This document shows positions 24,301-35,276 of a DNA stretch of 64,000 bases, one piece after another. The stretch is taken from assembly GCA_010015655.1 (NCBI GenBank), contig ML976728.1, positions 210,140 to 274,139 of the forward strand. The letters run 5' to 3'. Both the position numbers and the translations under genes were made by a program. A model generated the notes under the pieces. The model was not told the DNA's origin and ran no database searches. It saw only the letters and a list, made by a program, of their open reading frames with translations. Positions within the stretch are counted from its first letter, which is position 1; every line of letters begins with the position of its first letter. The DNA comes from Bimuria novae-zelandiae CBS 107.79 (lineage: Eukaryota; Ascomycota; Dothideomycetes; Pleosporales; Didymosphaeriaceae).

Positions 24301-27080
24301 TTTGTGATATCCCGGAAAGGTGTTAAAATAGATCTAAAGAAAATTATAATAATAGAAAAATAGCTATTATTAAAATTAGTAAAGGATATATAGTCCTTCT
24401 TAGGCTTTACGAACTTCTATTATAAGTTTATTAGGAACTACTCTAAGGTTACCGCTCTACTAATAGAACTTATAAAGGCAGGAAAATAGCAACCTCTATA
24501 GGAAATAGAGGAGAAGGCTTTTAAATAACTAAAGTGCCTATTCCTAACAGCACCCCTACTATTCCTAACAGCACCCCTACTATAGATATATATAACCTAG
24601 AGTAGTAACATTATATCTACACAAATGCGTTAGATTACGCGCTGGGAGCTATACTACTATAAGAGTATAATAATAAGAAGTAGAGACTAGTCTTCTATTA
24701 TATAAAAAAGCTTTTAGGAGTAGAGCTTAACTATAAAATCTATAATAAAGAATTACTAGTAATTATTAATTATTTAAGTAATAGGAAGCGTAGCTTAAGG
24801 GAGCTAAGTACTAAATAGAGATATTTTTTAATTACCTTAATCTTACGCGCTTTACAATAACTAAGAAGCTTAATTAATAATAGGCTAGGTAGTTTAAGTA
24901 AATAGTAGAGTTTAACTTTTATATTATACACTTGCTAAGAAACGTAAACGCCGCGGTGAACGTACTAAGTAGATAATTAGACCTTATAAAAAAAGATAAT
25001 AGAGGTAATTATATTATAATCTTAACCTATGCAAAGGATAGAACCCTTTACTATAATAAAACATAGTTCGCGCTAGCACTAAAGGTAAGATACGTAGACT
25101 TTATCTATTAAGGACTAGCTATAGACGGAATATAGAATTATAAGAGGCTTATAGATAAGGGCTATTAAGCATATAATTTTTACAAAGCTATAAGATTAAT
25201 AGTATAAGACTATTAAAACTAAATTTATATTAGTAAGCAAGTGGCTCTGCTGTTAATTAAGAAACTATATAAAGATAAGGACTAGGAATACCTAAGATTA
25301 CTAAAACAACGCGTTAAATCGCGAACGAATATACTATTTCTAGGCTACGCTAGGTAGTATAAAAGGTTCTAAGTAACTACTTAGCCTATTATAAAAATAA
25401 GCCTAAGAGATATAAGCCCTATAGCCTCTTATAGCTATTATAGCCGCCCCTAAGATTGTAGTCTAGTGTAACTATAGGTTTTATTATAAAACTACTAGTA
25501 TTACTAGTACTGCGGAGTAAGGATCCCTATAACTTAATTTTAGTTATAATTTATTAACTTACTAAGGAATTAAGATTCGTGCTAATTAGAGAAGCTATAT
25601 TAGTAAAGGAGCTAGCCTGTATAGTAAAATAAAAACTAATATTATATGTTAGATAACTAAATAAGTTTATTATAAATAAGGCTAGGATATTTACATCCTC
25701 GTATTAAACTACGTTTATAGCTAAGTTAGGGACTAAATATAAGCTTACAACGAGCTTCCACCCTAAGATAAATAGCTAGACTAAAAGAATAAATTAAACA
25801 TTAGAATAATACTTTTAAATGTACGTAAATAAGCTCTAGGATAATTAGGTTAAGCTATTACCTATAGCCTAACTAGTATATAATAGTACGAGATCGGCGA
25901 CTACAGGATACTCGCCGTACTACGCTAATCACGAGTGTGAGCCAATGGCTTACTAGGACCTATTAGACATTAAAAGCGTTGCGAAAAACGCAGCTAATAA
26001 GGTAGAGCTTATATAAGACCTATATAAAACTCTATAAAAAAATATTGCATAACGTAATGAGTAAAGAGTAAGATAAGTAAATAAAAAAAGAATTAAAGGA
26101 CTAACTTTTAAGGAGGGGGATAGAGTCCTTCTCTTATAAAAATTTTTAAGATAACAAGGCTAAGTAAAAAACTAGATGACTTTTAAAAAACACTATTTAA
26201 GGCTTAAGAAGTTAGAGGACTAGTAAATTTTAAACTATAATTACTTATAAATATATGCATCTACCTAGTCTTTTATAAGTTATTATTAAAACTAGCACTA
26301 CTAAACGCTAAGTTAGAATTATATTTAAAACTTAAAGATAAAGAGTACGAAGTTAAAGCAATTAAGAATTTATAAAACATTAGACGTTAGTATGAGTACC
26401 TAGTAAAATAGAAAGGATAGCTAAAAAACCATAATACGTAGGAACTAACAAGAAACCTTACTAACTACAAAGCTACCTTAAACAGGTTCTATAGGGAATA
26501 TCCTAACGTCACGCACCCTAAGAGGGTCTAGGACGCCAGGGACAGCAGGTTATCCCAGAAGTCAGGAGGGAGCTCCTCCATAACTAACCAAATGGTTGGG
26601 GTTAGCTCAGCCAGGCCGTTAGGCTAGGAAGGCTAAGGCGGGTCCTCCTCTAATTCCTCTAAGGCAGCGCTCTTAATAGTAATTACCTTTTTAGTATACT
26701 TTATATTTAATACTAATTATCTAGCTAAGTGCTTTTCTTTCGCACGTGCTACACGCATAGCCTTAAATGCTATATTTTACTCTTTTTATGCCTCTAGGAT
26801 TTACGCATCTAATTTTTGTATTTTAGTAATTAAATAAGAAAATTTATTATAAATAATAACTATATTATATTTTACGCCCTTCGTTAGGCACTTATTATAC
26901 TTCCCTAAATAAACTAATACCTAATAAACCCGCGAGTAAGTCTTATAATTAGAATATTTTAATACTATAATACTTTTATACGCCTTAATAGCAGAAACAA
27001 GTTCATAATAATAATAAGTACTAGTTATTTAGTTAGTAGGCATAATTCTTCGCGGATAAACACTAAAAAAGGGGGGGCAG

Positions 27081-27461
27081 TATTATAAACTAAAAGTAAG
27101 ATAACAAGGGATAGGCACTTATAGGAATAGGTAGTTAAGGAATAGGTTAATAAATACGCTAAGGAGCTAGCCTTAGAGTTACGTAGCTACTTAGTTAATT
27201 AGTAGTACTAAGTAACTAAGCAAGCTAGGTATATATGTACATAGAATAGTCTCCTTTATACGCTCCTTATAGTTAACTTATATATCCTCTATACAAGTAC
27301 GTTCTTACATATAAATTAATAGTTATTTTATTTATTATAAAATTAGATTATTTAGCACGCGCTAAGTGTCGCATTAATTTACACTATTAAATAATTTATA
27401 AGGCACCTTATTACCTTACCGTCCTAATCCGGATCGGACCAAGCGAGAGAGCCCCATAACA
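27081..27461 (+). repeat. 3' LTR of the gypsy element
   Basis: 381 bp from TATTATAAAC (degraded TGTTACGAAC) to CCCCATAACA. Its 5' end is more mutated than the 5' LTR, its 3' end less so. One copy of the 50-bp unit. Confidence 0.92.
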
Positions 27462-27466
27462 TTATA

Positions 27467-27894
27467 GAGCTAGCTAGTAGCTTAAAGCCCGCCTATTATA
27501 AAAGAGGCTTGTTATATAGGTAGTAGCTAAAAACACGCATGCTAAAAAAAAGCTAATTAGGCTACTAAGTAATACCTCTATTAATAGGTTTATAAGGCTT
27601 CATAATAACTTTAAGGACGTCTTAAAATTACTAAAAAGAGAAGTTAGAGAGCTTTAAAAGCTACTTATAGAATTATAAAAAAGAAAAAATCTTCGCTAGC
27701 ACCTATACACGTTAATATAGTAGTATTTACACTAATAACGCTATTATTACGTAATAGCTAAAGAATTAAAATACTAAGTTAATATCTATAATATAAGTAG
27801 TTAGTAATTACTAACAGGCCTAGAAGACTTTAACAGTAGAAATTCTTATAATAATTACTTTTATACAGGCCTCTATAGCCTTATATTACTATCC
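27467..27894 (+). repeat. RIP-degraded dispersed repeat, copy 2
   Basis: AT-rich sequence continuing the target of the gypsy insertion. From about 27520 to 27850 it matches the reverse complement of about 28990-29330 apart from many transitions (shared CTAGCACCTATA and a GAATTAAAATACTAAGT-like block). Translation suggests a basic coding relic, but no family was identified. Confidence 0.55.
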
Positions 27895-28965
27895 TTGGTT
27901 TTGGTGTTACGCGTGCATTGAGTTACGACGTGCATTAACCACTAAGACACGGTACCACAAGCGAGCAGGTACACACCACAGAAATAGCCAAGAGCATACT
28001 ACACCAAAGAGCACTGTGCTAAAAAGCACTAGGCTAGCAATATAAATGCTAGCGCTAGATAGCTATAGTGCCAGATGGCTAAAAGTCAGTTGCAAGAAGG
28101 GCCACAGACGTTGAGAGCAAGCGAGGGAGAGACTAGAGCAGAATATACAAGGCATGTTGCGCTGCGGCCAATGTGTATAAGAAACCTTGAAAAGCGTCCA
28201 GCTCTTTGCTATGCTACGATCTGGGCGTGTGTGTGACGGTTAAGAACATTCTACTCCGACAGGAGCAGAAGGTTAGCCTTTTGCTCCGCGACAAGTTCAA
28301 GCGTGCTCAACGTGTCGGCCTCCAAGTGAGTGAACGCTTGGGACGAGAATAACCCCACGTATTAAGCTGACACCCTATCCTGTTCGTATGGAATCGCCTT
28401 GCGGTCATTGTTTCACCGTTCACTCACGAGTGGCAATCGCATAGCGCTCATGATTACAACTGCGGGATGCATAGATCGCTGCACGATGGAAGTTCCTAGC
28501 CGATTCCCCTTCACGACGACACGTCGTGTAATGACGTTATTCTCGTTGCAACTTCAACACCTGCAGGAGTGGTTAAAAATTCCAATCAGGCCGTTTTCGC
28601 ACGGTATATCTTGAGCATAGAACGAGACCACGGTTAATGCTTCTACGCACACAATAAATTCGCCCCCATAATATTACGCAACCCCAGTCAACTCTCACAG
28701 CAATCTTTGATCCTAAATACTATTAAAAAGCAATGTAAAGCAGACTTATTACTTAGGATTTTCTTGATACTCGTACTAAAAAATCGCCATGCACCCCACG
28801 CAAGACTTGCAGTTCCCAAAGTTTTTTACAACAACGGCTCGTGATGCAAAACATAGTCTACAGTCTAGATATATTTACCGTGCCGAGACAGTCAGTGCGC
28901 AGAGACAGTCAGTGCGCAGAAACAGTCAATGCGCGCCCCAACATAATCGCGCCGCCAGCAACTTA
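27895..28965. other. Less-degraded island, no supported gene
   Basis: About 1 kb of near-normal composition between AT-rich blocks. Short open frames (28399-28614, 28789-28974) lack recognisable domains. The minus strand near 27905-27955 contains a TGTCTTAGTGG stretch resembling an RNA polymerase III box A, but no convincing cloverleaf or box B follows. A 17-bp tandem repeat lies at 28885-28935. Confidence 0.4.
28885..28935 (+). repeat. Three tandem copies of a 17-bp unit
   Basis: Unit GAGACAGTCAGTGCGCA repeated twice exactly, followed by a third copy with G-to-A changes. Minisatellite inside the less-degraded island. Confidence 0.9.
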
Positions 28966-29335
28966 AGGTTATAGAGCTCTACACAAAAGCTATTATCGCG
29001 AGATTTTTTAGAGTTAAGGTTATATAAGGCTATAGATAATCTCTATATAATTAAATTATAAATATCTACTTAGTATTCTAATTAAATAGCTACTACGCGA
29101 TAATTGTATTAATAGTGTATATACTATTATAATAATACTTATAGGTGCTAGCGTAGATTATTTCCTCTTTATAACTTTACTAATAGATTTTAAGAGTCTT
29201 TAGCTTCTTATTTAGCTAAATTTAAGCTATTTTTAAAATTACTATTAAGTTTTATAAGACTATTAATAAAGGTATTATATAGTAGCTAAATTAGCTCTCT
29301 CCTTAGCACGCGTATTTTTAACTACTACTTATCTA
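28966..29335 (-). repeat. RIP-degraded dispersed repeat, copy 3 (inverted)
   Basis: Reverse-complement counterpart of about 27520-27850, and similar in its left end to 15113-15250 (GCCAGCAAC, then TAAGG). TpA-rich with no open frame. Together the three copies define a family I could not name. Confidence 0.55.
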
Positions 29336-31450
29336 ATATACTTTTCCTATGGTAAATAAGCTTTAAACCATCTACTAGCCATATAAATCTTTAATTATTA
29401 AGCTTTTTAGAGCTATAGCGTTTTATTTTATACTTTTTTTAACTAAGAAAATCGCGTACTCTTTATATTTAAGTAGGTAATTAAAAAATAACTCCTTGAT
29501 ACTACTTCTTTGGGTTAATTAAAGGATGAAGTCTTACGTTTTATTTAACGCTATTTCTAGTTTATAAAAGCTTCTTAAAGGCCGTTTACCTTATACTCTA
29601 AAAGTTACTTTTATATAAAAATTAAGTATATTATTTAACTAAGCTTGCGTAACTTTTTAATTATAATATTTTTAATAGTAAAGCATAATAGTTGCTTTAT
29701 TTTACACTAATCTCTTACGCTAAGTACTAATATAAAGCTTTCTTATAATCTTACCTCTAAAGAGGCCTCTCTAATAAATTACTTAAAAATACGTATAGAG
29801 TCTAGTAGTAAGATATTTATATACTTAAAGGCCTTAATAATTAATTATAGCGTAACTGACGCGGTTTAGACCCTCTAAAAAAGTATAAAAAAGTATTTTT
29901 TAGTAACTATTAATAGTTTTTAACTTTTATAAAGGTATGCGTTAAGCTTGTTAAAGTAGGTAATTAAGAAAGACTTAAAAATATATATATTAAAAAGTTA
30001 CAATGTATACGTTAAATAATAGGGAAATATAATTAAATAAGTCTTATTCTAGTTATAATAGTTAATAAAATCTATAATTATTAATTATTAAAAGTTAGTG
30101 TACTTATTAAAACTTTTGAGCTCTCTCTTTATATAATAATTAAATACTTATTAAACCTATTAAAGGCCTACCTCGTTATTCAACTAGCTAAAGAGAGATA
30201 AGGTAATAAAGACTATATAATATTAAATATTAATTTCCTCTATTTAGCTTAATTATAGACACTTAGCGTTAGGTTAATAGATTAATAATATATTAATAAT
30301 AGAACTATTGGCGCATATATATGCGATAAGTAAAGTCTACTCTTAATTACTATTTTATATAGCCTACCTAACTTAGTAGCACTTATATAGAGGCCTATTA
30401 AAGATCCTTTTTAATTAGCTAGTAATAGTATAGAGGAAGCCTTTCTCGTCTATATTATATATATACTAAGCCTTTACGCCATACTTTATAATCTTTTTAT
30501 AAAAAAGCTTAAATTGAAGCTTATATTTTACTTTTAAATTAGCGTTAAGCTAGCGTATAAGGATTCTAATCACCTAGTATTTCTAATTACCCCACCAAAA
30601 CGCGACGCCTACACAAAACACGCGATATCTTAACAACGCTACTTATAATTACTATTAACTATATATAAATATAAGCGCTGTAGCTACTATAGCTATAATA
30701 ATTATTTTTAAGGTGCTAAATATAGTAGATTTTTGTTATTAAGCTACTAAAACCTTAGCTATACGCATTACCTTTTTAATACTTTTTACTTTAATAAAGC
30801 CTAAGTTTAGGTCTACTTAAGCGCGCTTACACTTATACTAAGACGTAGATATCTCTAGGTACTGCCTAAGTCGTCTTTTCTCTATTTCTAGGCCTGTAGC
30901 TCTAGCATTTGCAGCTGCCAGAGTCTTACCTGCTTTCTATAGGAGTAGCCGGGTCGTACCACCTAGATTCTCGACGCTTTGGACGCTGCGCTGCGCTATA
31001 TAGAGATATTAGGGGCCCTGTGGAGTAGAGAGGAATCCCTAGAGCCGCTACTGAGGCTACTGCTAACGTGTAGGTATAGTAGGCCTCTAAGAGACCTATA
31101 ACAAGCTAAGCACGTAATTAATATTAAATAGGTAGATACTAGTAGCCTACTAGCTAGCTTAAATTATACGCTTTATAAAGCCTTTTCTCTTAACTTAATA
31201 ATAGTAGGCGATATAATGCTTTTTTTTAATAAGTATAATAATATTAAGTAATATAAGTTCCTAGATCTAACGTCTGTAGCTAGACTTAATTATAGAGAAA
31301 GGAGCCAGACTTAAAAGCAATAAAATATATAAAGTATACGTAGGTAGATACAGGGACTATATATAATATAGCTTATAAAGCTATAAGAAGTTAATATTAA
31401 CATAATTATTATAATAATTTCGTATTTTAAGCCTGTGCTAGCTATTAAAT
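29336..31450. mobile_element. Unclassified RIP-degraded repeat block
   Basis: AT-rich, stop-riddled sequence with no recognised domain. A short patch at about 30850-31080 is less degraded (contains GCTGCCAGAGTCTTACC). The stretch 30546-30640 is one arm of a long inverted repeat whose partner lies near 34.06-34.69 kb. Confidence 0.45.
30546..30640 (+). repeat. Left arm of a 4-kb-spaced inverted repeat
   Basis: Contains AAGCTAGCGTATAAGGATTC and CACGCGATATC. It matches the reverse complement of 34062-34088 joined to 34622-34690, i.e. the partner arm after removal of the solo LTR inserted there. Probably the terminal repeats of a larger degraded DNA element. Confidence 0.65.
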
Positions 31451-33274
31451 ATAGTTAATGTATATATATAGTAAGCTAATTAGTTAAGCGAGCTAATTAC
31501 TCTGCCAAGGCCTTTTTAAAATATACTATTAATAATAGTACAACGCGATATCGTAACAACGTAATAAACTACTAAAATTAAAAGAAGCTTAATTATAGTT
31601 TATGCTTTACGCTATTAAATAAAATATAATACTATTATAATAACGCGCTATAACTATTTATAATATATTTTAAAGTATACTAAGAACACGATGTGCTAAA
31701 ACTACCTTTTACGTAACTACGTACCTAACTTAATAAGACTTACTATACGAGAGGAACAGGCAATTATATAGTATATACTTAACCTAGATATATAAGAATT
31801 TCTATCTTAGCTTACTATTATAAAAAATATAGCTAATTCTTTACTAGCTGCACGCTACTTTAAGCTAGTTAATTATAAGTACGACTATAAGAGAGCCCTC
31901 TATAAGAATTCTAAGGTTATATAAGGCTAGTTCTAGCTTGTAGAGAATACTAAAGCTAAGCATAGTATCTTAGATAAGGATACCTATAACTTTAATAAGT
32001 CTAGCTTTATAATAGGCATGATATTAATAGGAGTAATTATTATAAGCTTTAAGTATTAAGATAAGCTAAAAAGCGTGCAGTAAGGTTACTAAAAGTAAAT
32101 AATGGTATTTAGGGTATTAATATAATAGGCTAGGTGATTCTACCCTTCCTTATCTTCTAGGGTAAGCACCACCTCTTTGCCTAGTACTAGGAAAAGGGTC
32201 TACCTTATAATTAGATTATTATAGTCTTTAAGAATAGCTAGATAATAAACAAGCTTAGTCTATAGTAGTTTAAGTACTTTAACGCGTATATAAAGAGGCG
32301 TGTTATTAGTATAGCACGTTCTATTATTATTAATAGTTATAAAAGCTATAACTTATTTAAATTCTAGTAATATTGTAAGGATAATAAGAATATTACTTTC
32401 TATATACCTCTATATTTACCGCGCCTCCTATAGCTGCTTAATATAGGCTATTTCTTGCCTTTGAAGAAGGTATATAGGCGCTAAACCAAGGATCTAATAC
32501 GTAACTAGATTACGTATATTACTAAAATTAAGTTTTTACCTTGCTTTATTACTGCATTTAAGGCTATAATTACTTAAAGTAATATTTAAGGAGGCTTTTA
32601 AGGGGCTAGTTTAGTCCTATTAACTCTATAAGCTATAATATTAAAGCTTAATATTTACCTACGTATGCCTTCACATTATACTATACGCGATAGTACGTGG
32701 CAGTTATAAATACTTAGTAATACCCTAGAATTAGGGTTATAATTAATGCTAATAAAGTATAAAATTTAATCTTATATAAATAGTTCTCTAACTTTAATAG
32801 CTAAGGTAGTTAAAAAGATTATAAAAGGTACTAAACTAATAGCGTATTTTTTAGTATTAATAACTAAGCGTAATGCTAAGCTTTAAGCTACTAATAAGAC
32901 TACTACGTAATAAAAATTATATAAAAGAAAATAATTATAGTGGAAAAAAGTTTTTATAGCTACTAATAACTAGTAACTAGCTACCTTAAAGGACTTTACG
33001 ATACGTAATAATAAAAAAAGGTAAAGAAAAGGGTGCGCGCTAATAAAAGTAAATTAACCTAGTAGTACTATTAATACTATAGCAAGGCTAGGTATAACTT
33101 ACGTATCTATAAGTAATCTATAAAAGTAAATTCTAAATAGATTAGCCTATTACGATTTTTAATAACTGTTTACAATTGTTCTGTACAATTGTGTATAGTC
33201 TAGATTTTAATAGGGTCTTAGTAGAGTAATTAGCTTACTTAACTAATCAGCTTGCAATACATGTACGTTACTTT
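31451..33274 (+). mobile_element. RIP-degraded Fot1/pogo-like transposon
   Basis: About 1.82 kb with degraded inverted ends (about 31451-31530 and 33199-33274, sharing AAGCTRATTAGTTAAG and AGCTAATTACTCT). Plus-strand translation shows a DDE_1-type transposase relic: SLLAARY, then DKDTYNFNKSSF near 31975-32010 (family pattern DEDTYNFDESGF, so acidic residues have become Lys/Asn), then a C-terminal relic near 32400-32600. Size, ends and motif order fit Fot1-type elements. The exact borders are approximate. Confidence 0.75.
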
Positions 33275-34088
33275 AGGTATAAATATACGCTATAGCTATT
33301 TAATACCTATTATTTTTAATATCTATCTGTTCTTAGAGGTAGTGTAGACCTAGTTAGGTACGTAAGACAAGGAGAACCATGTTATCTATAGGCTCTAGCC
33401 CTTAAAGATAACTGCATAGCGTAGCTTCCGTCTTGTCGCTTATACGCACTTAATTATAGAGACCTACTTACAATTCTCTAGAGACCGAATATAAGCCTTC
33501 TTTTTCTAGTTACTAGAGAGTACTCTGGTGTTGGTACATACCCCTAGAGCAACGCCAGTCTTATCCATATTGTATGTGTTCTCCGCCTGTATGTTGAATC
33601 GCCGTCAAGTCTACTTATAGAGCTCTAGGAACGCGCGTAGCTGCTCTAGTATCGCTGCATTAGCTCTCTAGGCCTCTAGCTTTCTGCTAACTATAGAGGC
33701 GATACGCGGCTAGTGCTTAATAAAGTAATATAATTAGTACTTACTAATAAGATAATTATTACTATTTATATATAAAATTTAATTAGTTATTTTTAATACA
33801 TAAATATATAAGGAAAGATAAGCGCGCGTATCTTATTTAAAAATTTATTTTACTAAAAAGATTTTTTATTAAGAAGGTAATTACTACTAGTGCTAGTAAC
33901 TAAGTAAGCTTATTATTATACTACAAAGTTATATTAATAGCGTAGATTATAAGACGCTATACGCCTTTATAGTTATATACTAACTTATATAAAAATTTAT
34001 AATAAAATTATTAATAATAAATTATATAGCATGCTCGTGTGCGTTTATATTAATAAGCGTTATAAAGAGATATCGCGTATTTTATGCA
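33275..34088. mobile_element. Unclassified RIP-degraded sequence
   Basis: AT-rich sequence with a slightly less degraded patch around 33380-33700. No domain relic recognised. The last 27 bp belong to the right arm of the long inverted repeat interrupted by the solo LTR. Confidence 0.4.
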
Positions 34089-34621
34089 TGTTATGAGGCT
34101 CTCATACCTTGTTCCGATCCGGGTTAGGGCGGTAAGGTATCGTGGTGCTTCACGGATTATTCAGTGGTACAAGTTGATGCGACACTTAGCGCGAGGCTAG
34201 ACAATCTAATCTTATAATAAAGTAAGATAACTATTAGTCTGTATAGGAGAACGTACTCGCACAGAAGATATGTGAGTTGACTACAAGGAGGGAAACAACA
34301 TAGGAGAATCGTCACACTATATACTAGTCTGTTTCCTCCCTTGTCCCTGGGTGCTCTGTCGTTCCCCACAGAGCGCAGTCGCTCTGTGGGCCCTTACAGA
34401 GCGTCGGTGTGTCGGCGCTCTGTCCGCCAAGACAGAGCGTTATCACGTGATACGCCCGTTCAGTATGTCGGCGCTCTGTCCGCCAAGACAGAGCGTCGTC
34501 ACGTGATACATTGGTCCGGCGTGTTGCCCTACGGCCCTCGTGCCGTGCGACCTGCGTCCCTTCCTGGACACCTCGTCCACCATAGAGATTCATTCCTGCG
34601 CTATCCTTCGGGATCGTAACA
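34089..34621 (-). repeat. Solo LTR of the gypsy family, weakly mutated
   Basis: 533 bp in inverted orientation relative to the gypsy element at 20887, starting TGTTATGAGGC and ending GATCGTAACA, with a perfect 5-bp duplication ATGCA (34084-34088 and 34622-34626). Long blocks match the gypsy LTRs (GCGACACTTAGCGCG, CTATTAGTCTGTATA). It keeps GC-rich tandem units of about 56 bp containing CACGTG and the stem GCTCTGTC..GACAGAGC, which are AT-converted in the other copies. Long open frames across it are palindrome artefacts. Confidence 0.9.
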
Positions 34622-34690
34622 ATGCAGGTACCACGTTTTAGTGGGGTGATTAGAAATACTAGGTGATTAGGATTCTTATACGCTAGCTTA
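34622..34690 (-). repeat. Right arm of the long inverted repeat
   Basis: Reverse complement of about 30546-30605 with transition differences (GTGGGGTGATTAGAAATACT shared). The arm continues left of the solo LTR at 34062-34088, which dates the LTR insertion as later than this element. Confidence 0.65.
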
Positions 34691-34945
34691 TAGTAATTAC
34701 TATTAAGCTTAGTTATCTACCTTAAATAATCCGACGACGTTTTGGCCGCCGTTTTTGGGTGGCCGCGCCGCCGTTTTCTGATGCAGATTTTGCCGCTAAA
34801 CCTCCCTATTCCTGCGCCGGGAGGCTCGACCGCACGTGCTCCCCGGATTACCCACTTTAGCTAGCGCATACAGGCCACTGCCTCAACTTCGAGAAGCTCC
34901 CCTGCCGCACGTGCGGTACGCTTTCGCATACACCAGCGCCCAGAT
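34691..34945. other. GC-rich segment left of the pogo-like element
   Basis: Short non-degraded stretch with repeated GCCGCCGTTTT motifs. It is continuous with 37650 onward if the pogo-like element and one TA are removed. No gene recognised. Confidence 0.4.
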
Positions 34946-34947
34946 TA

Positions 34948-34998
34948 CCGTAGACTTTTGCAGATAATGGTTTCGCTAGGACGTGCACGCTAAACCAT
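34948..34998 (+). repeat. Left TIR of the pogo-like element
   Basis: 51 bp starting CCGTAGACTTTTGCAGATAA. Identical to the reverse complement of 37597-37647. Confidence 0.97.
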
Positions 34999-35276
34999 AT
35001 GGAGTATGATCGGCGTGTGTACGTAATTGCCAAGTATCAGATTCTCAGGATGGAATCTCCGTTGTTCGTACACCTTATTCTCTCACAAAAGTAACGACAG
35101 AACCATCTTGGTTAAATCTTAATATTTTTTGGTGTTTTGTACGTCAATTTGCTCGTCTCGGCGACCTGATTTTTCTAGAATTTAACATTTCCAGGAGTAT
35201 ACGCGGGGTAGCAACATTTGCCACCCACCTGTTAAAGTCGCTCATTATCATACTGCTCGTCCTCATCACCGCCAGC

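Larger units (their letters stand above)
20887..27461 (+). mobile_element. Ty3/gypsy LTR retrotransposon, RIP-inactivated
   Basis: 6575-bp element with LTRs at 20887-21317 and 27081-27461 and a 5-bp duplication TTATA (20882-20886 and 27462-27466). A purine-rich tract AAAAAAGGGGGGG precedes the 3' LTR. Relics occur in gypsy order: CCHC zinc knuckle (22261-22300), reverse transcriptase with the catalytic YLDD changed to YLNN (24151-24162), RNase H (about 24627-24780, DYALGAILLQEYNN) and integrase core/C-terminal region (about 25690-26150, KYKLTTSFHPK, YNSTRSATTGYSPYY). RT before integrase defines Ty3/gypsy. Numerous Trp/Gln codons are now stops, as expected for RIP. Confidence 0.95.

Noticed and set aside
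28885..28935. Possible CRISPR-like array
   Set aside because: Three contiguous 17-bp copies without spacers in a eukaryotic genome; an ordinary minisatellite.
34324..34619. Overlapping frames on both strands
   Set aside because: They arise from palindromic GC-rich units of the solo LTR; the sequence repeats on both strands by symmetry.
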